Of a DNA stretch of 64,000 nt, positions 41,381-49,858 are shown in pieces; position 1 is the stretch's first letter; every line of letters begins with the position of its first letter. This stretch comes from Trebonia sp036501515 (lineage in GTDB: Bacteria > Actinomycetota > Actinomycetes > Streptosporangiales > Streptosporangiaceae). Position numbers and translations under genes: made by a program. The notes below the pieces were generated by a model. It was not told the origin of the DNA. It did no database searches and saw only the letters and a list, made by a program, of their open reading frames with translations. Location of the stretch: contig DASYAD010000395.1 in the NCBI GenBank assembly GCA_036501515.1, positions 5,152 to 69,151 of the forward strand, in the 5' to 3' direction.

Positions 41381-42021
41381 CCGGCCCCGCGCTCGCGTCC
41401 GAGCTGGCCGACAAGTTCCTCGTCCTCGAACTGGCCCAGCGCGAGCGGCGGGCCAGGGACGACAAAGACTGGCCGCTGATGCTGGACTGCTACCACCCCG
41501 AGGCGCGGATCTTCCTGTCCTGGATCGACGGCACGGCCGGGCAGTTTACCGCCGCGTCGCAGCGCATGGCGGAGCGGCCAGGCGGCCACGCGCTGCACCA
41601 GAACGGCTTCACCCTCGTCCAGCTGAACGGGGACCGGGCGCTTGCCGACACCCCCTGCGCGATCTTGATGCGCCGCCTGTTCGACGGCGTCGAGTGCGAC
41701 ATGACCGCCTACTGCCGGCACCGTTCCCGGGTCGAGCGCCGCGACGGCCGCTGGCGGCTGCTGTCGCTGGTCGGCGTCTACGAGAAGAACACCCTGGTCC
41801 CGGTCCTGCCGGGGACGGCGCCGAAGCTGGACGAGCAGCGGCTGGCGGGCTACCGCCCCAGCTACGACTTCCAGTGCTACCACCGTGAGCAGGAGGGCGG
41901 CACCGCGAACGCCGACCGGCCGGGACTCGACCGGCCTGACCTGGTGGCGGCGCTTGACGCGGCCGACCGGGCCTGGCTGTCCGGCCAGGACGTGCCGCTC
42001 GGGGTCGGTGACGTCCGATGA
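41377..42021 (+). CDS. NTF2/SnoaL-like protein
   Basis: A 214-residue protein with an NTF2-like cone fold: a first helix (QRERRARDDKDWPLMLDCYHPEARIFLSWIDG), then strands including CDMTAYCRHRSRVERRDGRWRLLSLVGVYEKNTL. Relatives act as isomerases, dehydratases or small hydroxylase subunits. It sits between the aldolase and an alcohol dehydrogenase with ATGA overlaps on each side, so it is an integral pathway component of unknown chemistry. Confidence 0.8.
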   Translation: MTGPALASELADKFLVLELAQRERRARDDKDWPLMLDCYHPEARIFLSWIDGTAGQFTAASQRMAERPGGHALHQNGFTLVQLNGDRALADTPCAILMRRLFDGVECDMTAYCRHRSRVERRDGRWRLLSLVGVYEKNTLVPVLPGTAPKLDEQRLAGYRPSYDFQCYHREQEGGTANADRPGLDRPDLVAALDAADRAWLSGQDVPLGVGDVR

Positions 42022-43139
42022 GCACCCGCACCACGGCCGCGCTGGCCGTGCCGGGCGAGCAGGGCTACCGGGTCACCGAGATCGTCGTCGGCGACCCGCT
42101 GGAGCACGAGGTGCTGGTCCGCGTCGTCGCGGCGGGGATGTGCCACACGGACGCCACCGTCAAGGACCGCTGGTCGAGCCCGTCGCTGCCACCGATCGTG
42201 CTCGGTCACGAGGGAGCCGGCGTGGTGGAGGCGGCCGGCCGCGCGGTGCGCGGCATCGCCCCTGGCGACAACGTCCTGGTCACCTTCAGCTCCTGCGGCA
42301 CCTGCGCTTCCTGCCGCACCGGGCACCCGTCCTACTGCGGCCGCTTCAACGACCTCAACATGAACGCGGCCGGGACTCCGCGCGCGGACGGCACCTCGGG
42401 CCTGACCCTGCCCGACGGGACCCGGCTTGCGGGCGGGTTCTTCGGCCAGTCGTCGTTCGCCGGGTACGCGCTCGCCAACGACCGCAACGTGCTGGTGGTC
42501 GACGCGGCGACCGAGGACGACCTGGCGGGTCTGGCGCCGTTCGGCTGCGGCATCCAGACGGGCGCGGGCGCCGTGTTCAACGAGGCGCGGCCGCAGCCGG
42601 GGCAGGCGGTGGCCGTGTTCGGGGCCGGCGCCGTCGGGCTGGCCGCGGTGCTGGCGGCGGCGCTCACCCCGGCCGCGCTGATCATCGCGGTCGACGTCGT
42701 GCCCGCCCGGCTTGACCTGGCCCGCGAGCTGGGCGCCACGCACACCGTCAACGGCGCCGAGGAAGACATCGGGGCGGCGCTGGCCAAGATCACCGGCGGC
42801 GCGGGCGTGGATGCGGGCATCGAGACGACCGGGGTGCCCGTCGTCCAGCGGGCCGCGGTCGACGCGCTCGCCTACCGGGGCACCCTGCAGGTGATCGGAG
42901 CCCAGTTCGGCGCCGACTTCGCCACCCCCGCGACGGGGCTGCTCAAGGGACGGGCGGTGCACGGCGTCGTCGAGGGCGGCAGCGACATCTACACGTTCCT
43001 GCCAGCCCTGATCGGCCTGTACCGGGCCGGCCGCTTTCCCGTCGACAGGCTGGTCAGGCAGTACCCGCTTGACCAGATCGACCAGGCGGCGGCGGACTCG
43101 CACCACGGCAGCACGGTGAAGCCGGTGCTGCGCCTGTGA
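42018..43139 (+). CDS. Zinc-dependent aryl-alcohol dehydrogenase
   Basis: A 373-residue MDR enzyme. Zinc ligands in AAGMCHTDATV and LGHEGAGVVEA; structural Cys in SSCGTCASCRTGHPSYCG; NAD motif AVAVFGAGAVGLAAVLAAAL. SYCGRFNDLNM and GGFFGQSSFAGYAL are typical of benzyl/aryl-alcohol dehydrogenases. Last gene of the 36.5-43.1 kb operon; a terminator-like hairpin follows. Confidence 0.92.
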   Translation: MSTRTTAALAVPGEQGYRVTEIVVGDPLEHEVLVRVVAAGMCHTDATVKDRWSSPSLPPIVLGHEGAGVVEAAGRAVRGIAPGDNVLVTFSSCGTCASCRTGHPSYCGRFNDLNMNAAGTPRADGTSGLTLPDGTRLAGGFFGQSSFAGYALANDRNVLVVDAATEDDLAGLAPFGCGIQTGAGAVFNEARPQPGQAVAVFGAGAVGLAAVLAAALTPAALIIAVDVVPARLDLARELGATHTVNGAEEDIGAALAKITGGAGVDAGIETTGVPVVQRAAVDALAYRGTLQVIGAQFGADFATPATGLLKGRAVHGVVEGGSDIYTFLPALIGLYRAGRFPVDRLVRQYPLDQIDQAAADSHHGSTVKPVLRL

Positions 43140-43167
43140 GCAGGCGGCGTGCCGGGACGGGCCTGGC

Positions 43168-43191
43168 AGCCGCGCGGACCGCGCCGCGGCT
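43168..43191. terminator. Hairpin between convergent ADH and GntR genes
   Basis: AGCCGCG / CGCGGCT, 7-bp stem with a 10-nt loop; the right arm touches the GntR stop codon. It could serve both directions. Confidence 0.5.
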
Positions 43192-43870
43192 AGGCGCTGG
43201 CCTGCCCGTCCCTGGCCGCGGCGATCAGCTGGTCGGAGGTGCGGGTGATGTGCACCGTCATCAGGGCGCAGGCCTTCGCCGAGTCCCTGACGAGGACCGC
43301 GTCCATGACTTCGCGGTGCTCGTCGGCGCGGTCGCGCAGGCCGCCTGGCGGCCGCAGCCACGACCGGTAGACCTCGGCCGTGTCGAACAGCGACTGGCGC
43401 AGCTCAAGCAGCCGGGGCGAGGCCGAAGCGGCGCAGAGCGCGGCGTGGAACGCGGCGTGCGCCTCGGTCCACTCGGCGAAGCCGCCGGGATCGGCCGCCG
43501 GGTCGACGACCGGCGCCTTGGACAGGGCGTGATGCGCGGCGACCACGCTGGCCTCCCACCGGGTGTCGCCGCGGACCATCGACCGGCGCAGGCAGGCCTC
43601 TTCGATCTGCACGCGCGCGAGCATCAGGTCCTCGAGCGCGTCGACCGACAGCGGGATCGTGGCGAAGCCGCGGTTGCGCTCGGCCCGCAGCAGTCCCTGT
43701 TCCGCCAGCCGGGTGAGCGCCTCGCGGGCCACGCTGAGGCCCGCGCCGTACTTCTCGCACAGCGCCGCGATCGGCAGCCGCTGGCCGGGGCCGTAGACGC
43801 CCGACATCAGGTCTCTGCGGATCCGGTCGTAGGTGAGCCCGTCGGAAGGCGCCCGATCGCCAGCTGTCAC
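43190..43870 (-). CDS. GntR family (FCD subfamily) regulator
   Basis: A 226-residue regulator. The winged helix occupies the first ~75 residues (RIRRDLMSGVYGPGQRLPIAALCEKYGAGLSVAREALTRLAEQGLL). An FCD effector domain of about 140 residues follows, with RVQIEEACLRRSMVRGD and the late HREVMDAVLVRD His region. GTG 43870 has GAGGAAGAA upstream. It is 30 bp behind the flavin monooxygenase in the same direction, so it is likely the local regulator of that gene and of the divergent P450 operon. Confidence 0.92.
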   Translation of the reverse strand: MTAGDRAPSDGLTYDRIRRDLMSGVYGPGQRLPIAALCEKYGAGLSVAREALTRLAEQGLLRAERNRGFATIPLSVDALEDLMLARVQIEEACLRRSMVRGDTRWEASVVAAHHALSKAPVVDPAADPGGFAEWTEAHAAFHAALCAASASPRLLELRQSLFDTAEVYRSWLRPPGGLRDRADEHREVMDAVLVRDSAKACALMTVHITRTSDQLIAAARDGQASA

Positions 43871-43900
43871 TTCTTCCTCAGCCCGTCCCCAGCGTTCTCG

Positions 43901-45079
43901 TCAGCCCGGCAACCGCGCGAGGTCGGGCTCCGCCTCCACGTCGTAATCATAGATCCACGCCCGCAGCTGCCGCGTGTCCACGATCTCCCGGTCCCGGCTC
44001 TCGGCCGTGCGGTTCACCTGATCGTAGCGTTCGCCGTTGCGCCGCGAATTGTTCTGCACGACGTCGGTCCGCCGCCGCCGCACCTGCGCGTAGTGCCGCA
44101 GCGCGGCCGGCACGTCCGCCGCCGAGGCGCCCTTGAGCACCGCGGCCAGCGCGAAGCCGTCCTCGATGCTCTGGTTGGCGCCCTGGCCGAGATGCGGCAG
44201 CATCGGGTGGGCGGCGTCGCCGAGCAGCGTCAGCCGGCCACTGGTCCAGTCGGCCAGCGGCTCACGGTCGTAAAGACCCCACCAGAACGTGGTGTCCACC
44301 TGCTCGAGCAAGCGGGTCACCGGCTCCGCCCAGCCCCGGAAGGCCGCGCGAAGCGCGTCGGGCGAGCCGGGCGCGGACCAGGACTCGCGCATCTCCTCGT
44401 CCGCCGGCACGAAGCAGACGAAGTTGAGCAGCTTGCCCGCGCGCAGCGGGAAGACGATGACGTGCTTGCTCTCGCCCATCCAGACCTGGAAGATCCGCTC
44501 AGGCCACCACGGCGCGCGCCCCGCGTCGATCACCCCGCGGTAGGCGACCGAGCCGGAGAAGACCGGCGTGGCCCGTCCGGTCACGAACGGCTGCAGCGCC
44601 GAGTGGATCCCGTCGGCGGCGATCACCACGTCGGCCTCGGCGGTGGCGCCGTTATCGAACGTGACCCGGGCCTTCTCGGCGCTCTGGTCGACCGAGACGG
44701 CGCGGTGCCCGGTGTGCACCCGGTGCCCGGGGACCGCGCGCCGCAGCACGTCGACCAGGTCCGCCCGGTGCATCCCGTACATCGCGGCCCAGCCGGACGA
44801 GTCGGTGGTCATCACCGGCGCGACCCGCGTGCCGTCGTGCCGGTAGTAGGTCGATCCCTCGCCCACCCAGCCGCCGACTTCGTCCAGCGCATCGCCCAGG
44901 CCCAGCCGGTGCAGCAAGCGCGCGCTGTTCGGCCCGATCAGCACGCCCGCGCCGACCTCGCCAAGCGCGGGCGCCTGCTCGTAGACCGACGCCTCGACGC
45001 CAGCCCGGGTCAGTGCCCCGGCCGCCGCGAGGCCGCCGATCCCGCCCCCTACCACCACCGCCGTCAGTGCCTTTTCCAT
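43901..45079 (-). CDS. FAD-dependent monooxygenase, salicylate-hydroxylase-like
   Basis: A 392-residue group A flavoprotein hydroxylase. FAD motifs: VVVGGGIGGLAAAGALTRAG, the DG loop ADVVIAADGIHSAL, and LTLLGDAAHPMLPHLGQGANQSIEDG. YGMHRADLVDVLRRAVPG is typical of salicylate and 6-hydroxynicotinate 3-monooxygenases. It would hydroxylate, often with decarboxylation, an aromatic acid to a catechol-type product. Co-transcribed with the GntR gene. Confidence 0.92.
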   Translation of the reverse strand: MEKALTAVVVGGGIGGLAAAGALTRAGVEASVYEQAPALGEVGAGVLIGPNSARLLHRLGLGDALDEVGGWVGEGSTYYRHDGTRVAPVMTTDSSGWAAMYGMHRADLVDVLRRAVPGHRVHTGHRAVSVDQSAEKARVTFDNGATAEADVVIAADGIHSALQPFVTGRATPVFSGSVAYRGVIDAGRAPWWPERIFQVWMGESKHVIVFPLRAGKLLNFVCFVPADEEMRESWSAPGSPDALRAAFRGWAEPVTRLLEQVDTTFWWGLYDREPLADWTSGRLTLLGDAAHPMLPHLGQGANQSIEDGFALAAVLKGASAADVPAALRHYAQVRRRRTDVVQNNSRRNGERYDQVNRTAESRDREIVDTRQLRAWIYDYDVEAEPDLARLPG

Positions 45080-45117
45080 ACGCCGATCCTAACCATAAGA
45101 ACGTACGACAACAACAA

Positions 45118-45189
45118 GATAATGCGATAATTATGACCCTACTGGCGACAAAAAGCCGTGAAACATGACGATTATCTCATGGATAATCG
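45118..45189. promoter_or_regulatory. Candidate GntR operator region
   Basis: The 183-bp divergent region is AT-rich. It contains a perfect 8-5-8 palindrome CGATTATC-TCATG-GATAATCG at 45169-45189, and GATAAT twice at 45118 and 45126 running into the palindrome ATAATTAT. The common GATAAT element suggests repeated binding of the adjacent GntR regulator. It controls the monooxygenase on one side and the P450 on the other. Confidence 0.55.
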
Positions 45190-45262
45190 ATGTTAATGGC
45201 CAGACGTGACGAGGTGGCAATCCGTGAACGAGTACCGCGACCCACAGCAGGAGGCCCGCCCG

Positions 45263-46564
45263 ATGGACGATCAGCCGGATGACGCCGGGCGCTGCCCGTT
45301 TCACGCGGACGCGGCGCCCGCGGTCAGCGAGGCGCTGGCCAAGGAACTCGACCCGTTCGGGCCCGCCTACCTGGCCGACCCGTACGCGGTGTTCGCGCGG
45401 GCACGCGACGAGGGCCGCGTCTTCTACAGCGAAGAGCTCGACCAGTGGCTGGTCACCCGCTACGACGACATCAGGGCGGTGCTCCGCGACACGAAGCGCT
45501 ACTCGGCTGACAACGCGACCAAGCCGCTGCAGCCGCTGCCGCCCGAGGCGCTGGCCGCGCTGGCGCGGGCGGACTTCCGGCCCCGGCGGGTGCTGGTCGA
45601 CAACGACCCCCCGGACCACGTGCGGATCCGCCGGCATGTCAACAAGGCCTTCAACGCGCGCCGGCTGCAGCTGCTCGAACCCGACATCAGGGAGCTGGCC
45701 CGCCGCCACATCGCGGACCTGGCCGAAGCCGGCGACGGCGAGATCGATTTCGTCAGGGCGCTGGCGTACCCGCTGCCCGCGCTGGTGATCTTCCGCCTGT
45801 TCGGCGTGCCGGAAGACCGGCTTGAGCTCATCAAGCGAGGATCAAGGGACCGGGTGACGCTCACCGACGGCAAGGCCGCGGGGGAGGAGCTGCAGCAGGC
45901 GGCCGAAGGGGTCGGCGCGTTCTTCGCCTACTGCCGCGAGATCATCACCGACCGGCTGGCCGAGCTCCGCGACGACTTCCCAAGCGACCTGATCAGGTCA
46001 GGGCAGGGAGACGAGACCGCGCCGGACTTCGACGAGCTGGTCACGATCATGTACTCGATCCTGTTCGCCGGGCACGAGACCACCACCGGCTTCCTCACCC
46101 ACCTGATGCGCCGCTGCCTGGCCGAGCCCGGCCTGTGGGCGCGCCTGCGGGCGGACCGTGAACTCATCCCCGGGGTCGTCGAGGAGGTGCTCCGCCTGGA
46201 CCCGCCGGTGATCAACTGGCAGCGGCGGGCCAAGGAAGAGGTCCAGATCGGCGGCACGGTGATCCCGGCCGACGCCGAGATACTGCTCCTGCTCGGCTCG
46301 GGCAACCACGACGCGGCCGCCTTCGAGCGGCCCGACGAGCTCGACCCGGACCGGGCGAACGCCCACTCGCACCTGTCCTTCGGGGCCGGCGTCCACCTGT
46401 GCCTGGGCGCGCCGCTGGCCCGGCTGGAAGGCCGCGTCGTCCTCGAGGAGCTGCTCGACGCGTTCCCGCAGCCGAGCCTGCCCGGGCAGAAGCTGCCGTT
46501 CCGGGCGACGCTGAAGTTCTGGAACCCCGAGCGGCTGCTGATCCGCCCGCACGGTGCCGCGTGA
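45263..46564 (+). CDS. Cytochrome P450
   Basis: A 433-residue P450. Heme loop FGAGVHLCLGAPLARLEG, I-helix LFAGHETTTGF, ExxR EEVLRLD, and the N-terminal CPFH common to such proteins. ATG 45263 is chosen because AGGAGG lies eight bases upstream; the open frame starts at 45206. It overlaps the next small gene (GTGA), forming a P450/small protein/flavoprotein/IclR operon. Confidence 0.93.
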   Translation: MDDQPDDAGRCPFHADAAPAVSEALAKELDPFGPAYLADPYAVFARARDEGRVFYSEELDQWLVTRYDDIRAVLRDTKRYSADNATKPLQPLPPEALAALARADFRPRRVLVDNDPPDHVRIRRHVNKAFNARRLQLLEPDIRELARRHIADLAEAGDGEIDFVRALAYPLPALVIFRLFGVPEDRLELIKRGSRDRVTLTDGKAAGEELQQAAEGVGAFFAYCREIITDRLAELRDDFPSDLIRSGQGDETAPDFDELVTIMYSILFAGHETTTGFLTHLMRRCLAEPGLWARLRADRELIPGVVEEVLRLDPPVINWQRRAKEEVQIGGTVIPADAEILLLLGSGNHDAAAFERPDELDPDRANAHSHLSFGAGVHLCLGAPLARLEGRVVLEELLDAFPQPSLPGQKLPFRATLKFWNPERLLIRPHGAA

Positions 46565-46785
46565 ACCGCGGCGGCGTCCAGGCCCTGCTGTCCTGGCTGA
46601 CCCGGGTGTTCTGGCGCTGGTGCGAGCTCGTCGGGCAGTGCCTGGACTACGGGTACCCGGACGCGCTGCCCGGCGACGACCGCTGGGCCGCGCGGCTGCC
46701 CGCTCCCGGCGAGGAGTACATCGCGGACGGCATCAGGCAGCTGGAGCGTTACGTGGAGCTGCGGAGCAGGCGCCCGTGGCACTAG
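46561..46785 (+). CDS. 74-residue Trp-rich protein between P450 and flavoprotein genes
   Basis: A 74-residue protein with five Trp residues, opening VNRGGVQALLSWLTRVFWRWCELV and ending LERYVELRSRRPWH. I recognise no family. The amphipathic N-terminus could bind a membrane or the P450. Its GTG overlaps the P450 stop and its last codons overlap the next start, so it is firmly embedded in the operon and probably real. Confidence 0.7.
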   Translation: MNRGGVQALLSWLTRVFWRWCELVGQCLDYGYPDALPGDDRWAARLPAPGEEYIADGIRQLERYVELRSRRPWH

Positions 46786-48194
46786 GCGGTCTGGCGCCGG
46801 ACACCGCCGCGGCCGGCCAGCAGCCGCCCGCCGCCGTGGACGTGGTCGTGGTGGGAGCGGGGCTGGCCGGCGCCGCCGCCGCGCTGGCCGCGGCCGAACG
46901 GGGCGCTGCGGTCTGCCTGCTTGAGAAGGGACCCGCGGCGGGCGGCTCCACGGTCAAGGCGGGCGGCGGGCTGCTGTTCGCCGGCACCAGCCTGCAGCGT
47001 CAGCACGGCGTGACCGACAGCGCCGAGGCGCTCCGCCAGTCGATCGTGGCGGCCGGGCGCGACCGCGGCGATCCCGTCGCCGTCGACGTCTATGTGCGCA
47101 ACCAGCTGGCCGCCTACGACTGGCTCACCGGACTCGGCCAGGCCTTCTCCCTCGCGCCCGCCAACGGCGACATCACCGTGCCCCGCCTGCACGCGGCCCG
47201 GCCTGAGGCACTGACCCGGCTGCTGCTCGAGCGGTTCGCGGACACCGGCCGCGGCCAGCTGCTGACGGAGGCGCCCGCCCGGCGCCTCATCGCCGCCGAC
47301 GGGCGGGTCACCGGCGTATGCGTGCGCCACCAGGGCCGTGAGCGGCCGATCAGCGCCCGGCGCGGCGTGATCCTGGCCACCGGCGGCTTCACCCAGAGCC
47401 AGCGGCTGCTGCGCACGTTCGCGCCCGGCTGGGCCGACGCGGTCGCGATGGGCGGCGACGGCAACACCGGCGACGGGCTGCTGATGGCGATGGCGTGCGG
47501 CGCCCAGCTGGCCGACATGGGCTACGTCGAGGGCACCTTCGGCGCTTCCGCCGTCGACTTCCCCGGGCTGGCCGCCCCGGCCGGGACCGGTCCGCGGCTG
47601 CTGTTCCCGCACAGCGCGGGCGCGATCGTCGTCAACGGCGGCGGGCGGCGTTTCGTCAACGAGGGGCTCGGCTACAAGGCCATCGCCGGCGTCTGCGCGC
47701 GCCAGCCGGACGGGCTCGCCTTCCAGGTGTTCGACCAGCGGGTGATGGACAAGTCCGTCCCGGTGCCGAAGCCGCGCGACTTCGCAGGCGCGCTCGCCGA
47801 CGGCCTGCTGTTCCAGGCGCCGACGCTGGACGCGCTGGCCGGGCTGCTGCGCGTCGACCCGGCCGCGCTGCGCGGCACGGTAGACGCCTACAACGGCTAC
47901 GTGCGCGGCGGCGCCGACCCGGAGCACGGCCGCGACCTGGCGGCGGCCGCGGAGATCACCGCGCCCGCGTTCTACGGGTACCCGTGCCGCGCGGGCCTGA
48001 CGACCACGTACTGCGGCCTGCGGATCACCAGCCGGCTGCAGGTGCTCGATGTCTTCGACGAGCCGATCGGCGGCCTGTACGCCGCGGGCGAGGTGGTCGG
48101 CGGCCTGCACGGCGCCGGCTACCTGACCGGGACAGGACTGGGCAAGGCGGCGGTGTTCGGCTGGGCCGCCGGGCTCGCGGCAGCAGGCTGGTAG
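46776..48194 (+). CDS. FAD-binding dehydrogenase, fumarate-reductase/KstD-like
   Basis: A 472-residue flavoprotein of the succinate dehydrogenase/fumarate reductase/3-ketosteroid-delta1-dehydrogenase group. FAD motif VVVVGAGLAGAAAALAAAERG, then GGSTVKAGGGLLFAGT, GVILATGGFTQSQRLL and C-terminal GGLYAAGEVVGGLHGAGYLTGTGLGKA. It probably introduces or removes a ring double bond. GTG 46776 follows GGAGCAGG and lies inside the end of the preceding small gene. Confidence 0.88.
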   Translation: MALGGLAPDTAAAGQQPPAAVDVVVVGAGLAGAAAALAAAERGAAVCLLEKGPAAGGSTVKAGGGLLFAGTSLQRQHGVTDSAEALRQSIVAAGRDRGDPVAVDVYVRNQLAAYDWLTGLGQAFSLAPANGDITVPRLHAARPEALTRLLLERFADTGRGQLLTEAPARRLIAADGRVTGVCVRHQGRERPISARRGVILATGGFTQSQRLLRTFAPGWADAVAMGGDGNTGDGLLMAMACGAQLADMGYVEGTFGASAVDFPGLAAPAGTGPRLLFPHSAGAIVVNGGGRRFVNEGLGYKAIAGVCARQPDGLAFQVFDQRVMDKSVPVPKPRDFAGALADGLLFQAPTLDALAGLLRVDPAALRGTVDAYNGYVRGGADPEHGRDLAAAAEITAPAFYGYPCRAGLTTTYCGLRITSRLQVLDVFDEPIGGLYAAGEVVGGLHGAGYLTGTGLGKAAVFGWAAGLAAAGW

Positions 48195-48204
48195 CATCCG
48201 CAAG

Positions 48205-49041
48205 ATGACCGACTCCCCGTCCGCGATCGACGACCGGGCGGACCTCAACCGGGGCGCCCCCGACGATCCCGACGACCAGGACGCGGGCGGGCGCACCTAC
48301 GTCACCGCGTTCAGCCGGGGCCTGCGCATCATCAGCTGCTTCTCCGCCGCCCGGCCGAGCCTGACGATCGCCGAGGTGGCCAAGGCGGCCGGCCTGAACC
48401 GGGCCACGGCCCGCCGCCTGCTGCTGACGCTGGAAGCCGACGGGTACGCCAGCCAGCGCGACGGACGGTACAGCCTCACGCCGCGGGTCCTCGACCTCGG
48501 CTACAGCTACCTGTCGTCGCTGCCGCTCGACACCCTGCTCTACCCGAGCTTGTTCGCGGTGGCCGACCGGTTCCGCGAGTCCTGCTCAGCCGGCGTGCTC
48601 GACGGGCACGACGTGGTCTGGGTGGCCCGCGCCCAGACGTCACACCCGCGGGTGATGACGCTGGTGAACCGCGTCGGCAGCCGCAGGCCCGCCTACCTCA
48701 CGGCGCTTGGCATGGTGCTGCTCTCCGGCCTGCCAGACGACCGGCTCGACGAGTACCTGCGCACCGCTGACCTGCGCAAGCAGACTGACAAGACGATCAC
48801 GAGCCCCGCTCAGCTGCTCGCTGACATCCTCGCCACCCGGGTCAACGGCTGGTACCTGGCCGACGAGCCGGTGGAGTACGGGGTCCGGGCGATCGCCGTG
48901 CCCGTGGCCACACCCGACGGCAACACGCTGGCCCTCAGCATCGCCTCGCACGTGTCGGCGCAGGTCATGATGGACAGCTTCCTGCCCGCGCTCAAACAGA
49001 CCGCCACCGAGATCGAGCACCTGCTCCTGCTGCGGAACTGA
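48205..49041 (+). CDS. IclR family regulator
   Basis: A 278-residue IclR protein: LRIISCFSAARPSLTIAEVAKAAGLNRATARRLLLTLEADGYA (winged helix), then SCSAGVLDGHDVVWVARAQTSHPRVM and SRRPAYLTALGMVLLSGL. It is transcribed with the P450/flavoprotein operon, 10 bp after its end. It resembles the converging IclR at 49064 more than the one at 20283. No TGTTCG palindrome lies near it. Confidence 0.92.
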   Translation: MTDSPSAIDDRADLNRGAPDDPDDQDAGGRTYVTAFSRGLRIISCFSAARPSLTIAEVAKAAGLNRATARRLLLTLEADGYASQRDGRYSLTPRVLDLGYSYLSSLPLDTLLYPSLFAVADRFRESCSAGVLDGHDVVWVARAQTSHPRVMTLVNRVGSRRPAYLTALGMVLLSGLPDDRLDEYLRTADLRKQTDKTITSPAQLLADILATRVNGWYLADEPVEYGVRAIAVPVATPDGNTLALSIASHVSAQVMMDSFLPALKQTATEIEHLLLLRN

Positions 49042-49069
49042 GCGGCCGGCCGCGCCGGCCGGCTCAGTT
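49036..49069. terminator. Shared terminator of two convergent IclR genes
   Basis: AACTGAGC-GGCCGGC pairs with its complement across a short loop (one bulged base). The stem includes the stop codons of both IclR genes, so it terminates both. Confidence 0.7.
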
Positions 49070-49858
49070 GCGCATGTTCAGCAGTTTTTCCAGCCCGGCG
49101 GCGGTTTCCAGCAGCGGCGGCACGAAGTTCGCCTCGAGGTAGCTCAGCGAGTGCCGCGAGGCGTGCGACGCCACGCTGATGGCCAGGGACGGCCCCTCCC
49201 GCCGCCGCACCGGCACCGCGGCCGCCCGGATGCCGAGCTCGATCTCCTGGTCCATGATGAAATACCCCTTGGCCCGGACGCCGAGGATCTGCGCGCGCAG
49301 TTCGGCCGGGTCGCTGACGGTGTTCTCCGTCTCCTTGCGCAGCTCAGTGGTGCGCAGGTACTCATCGAGCCGGTCGTCGGGCAGCTCGGCGAGCAGCACC
49401 CGGCCGAGCGCCGTCAGGTAGGCGGGGATCCGGGTTCCGACGTGCAGGGCCAGGGTCATCACCCGCGGGTGCGACGTCTGGGCGCGCTCGACGAAGACGA
49501 CGTCGTGACCGTCGAGCACCCCGGCCGAGCAGGACTCGTGCAGCTGGTCGGCGAGCTGGAGCAGCTGGCGGTGAACCAGGCGGTCGACCGAGATGGACGA
49601 CAGGTACGCGTAGCCGAGCTCGAGCACCCGGGGACGCAGCGAGTAGCGGCCGTTCTCGCTGCCCGCGTAACCGTCCGCCTCGAGCGTGTGCAGGAACCGG
49701 CGCGCGGTGGCCCGGTTCAGCCCGGCCGCCTTGGCGACCTCGGCAATGGTCAGTACCGGGTTGGCCGCGGAGAAGCAGCGGATGACCGCCATACCGCGGC
49801 TGAAGGCGGTGACGTACGTCTCTGAGTGGTCGTCCTCGACGGGCCCGGTCTCGGTCAC
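49064..49858 (-). CDS. IclR family regulator
   Basis: A 264-residue IclR protein: MAVIRCFSAANPVLTIAEVAKAAGLNRATARRFLHTLEADGYA, CSAGVLDGHDVVFVERAQTSHPRVM, GYFIMDQEIELGIRAAAVPV. GTG 49858 overlaps the stop of the fused Liv gene (GTGA), so it is co-translated with the importer and likely controls it. The degenerate operators at 52644-52679 are candidate targets. Confidence 0.92.
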   Translation of the reverse strand: MTETGPVEDDHSETYVTAFSRGMAVIRCFSAANPVLTIAEVAKAAGLNRATARRFLHTLEADGYAGSENGRYSLRPRVLELGYAYLSSISVDRLVHRQLLQLADQLHESCSAGVLDGHDVVFVERAQTSHPRVMTLALHVGTRIPAYLTALGRVLLAELPDDRLDEYLRTTELRKETENTVSDPAELRAQILGVRAKGYFIMDQEIELGIRAAAVPVRRREGPSLAISVASHASRHSLSYLEANFVPPLLETAAGLEKLLNMRN

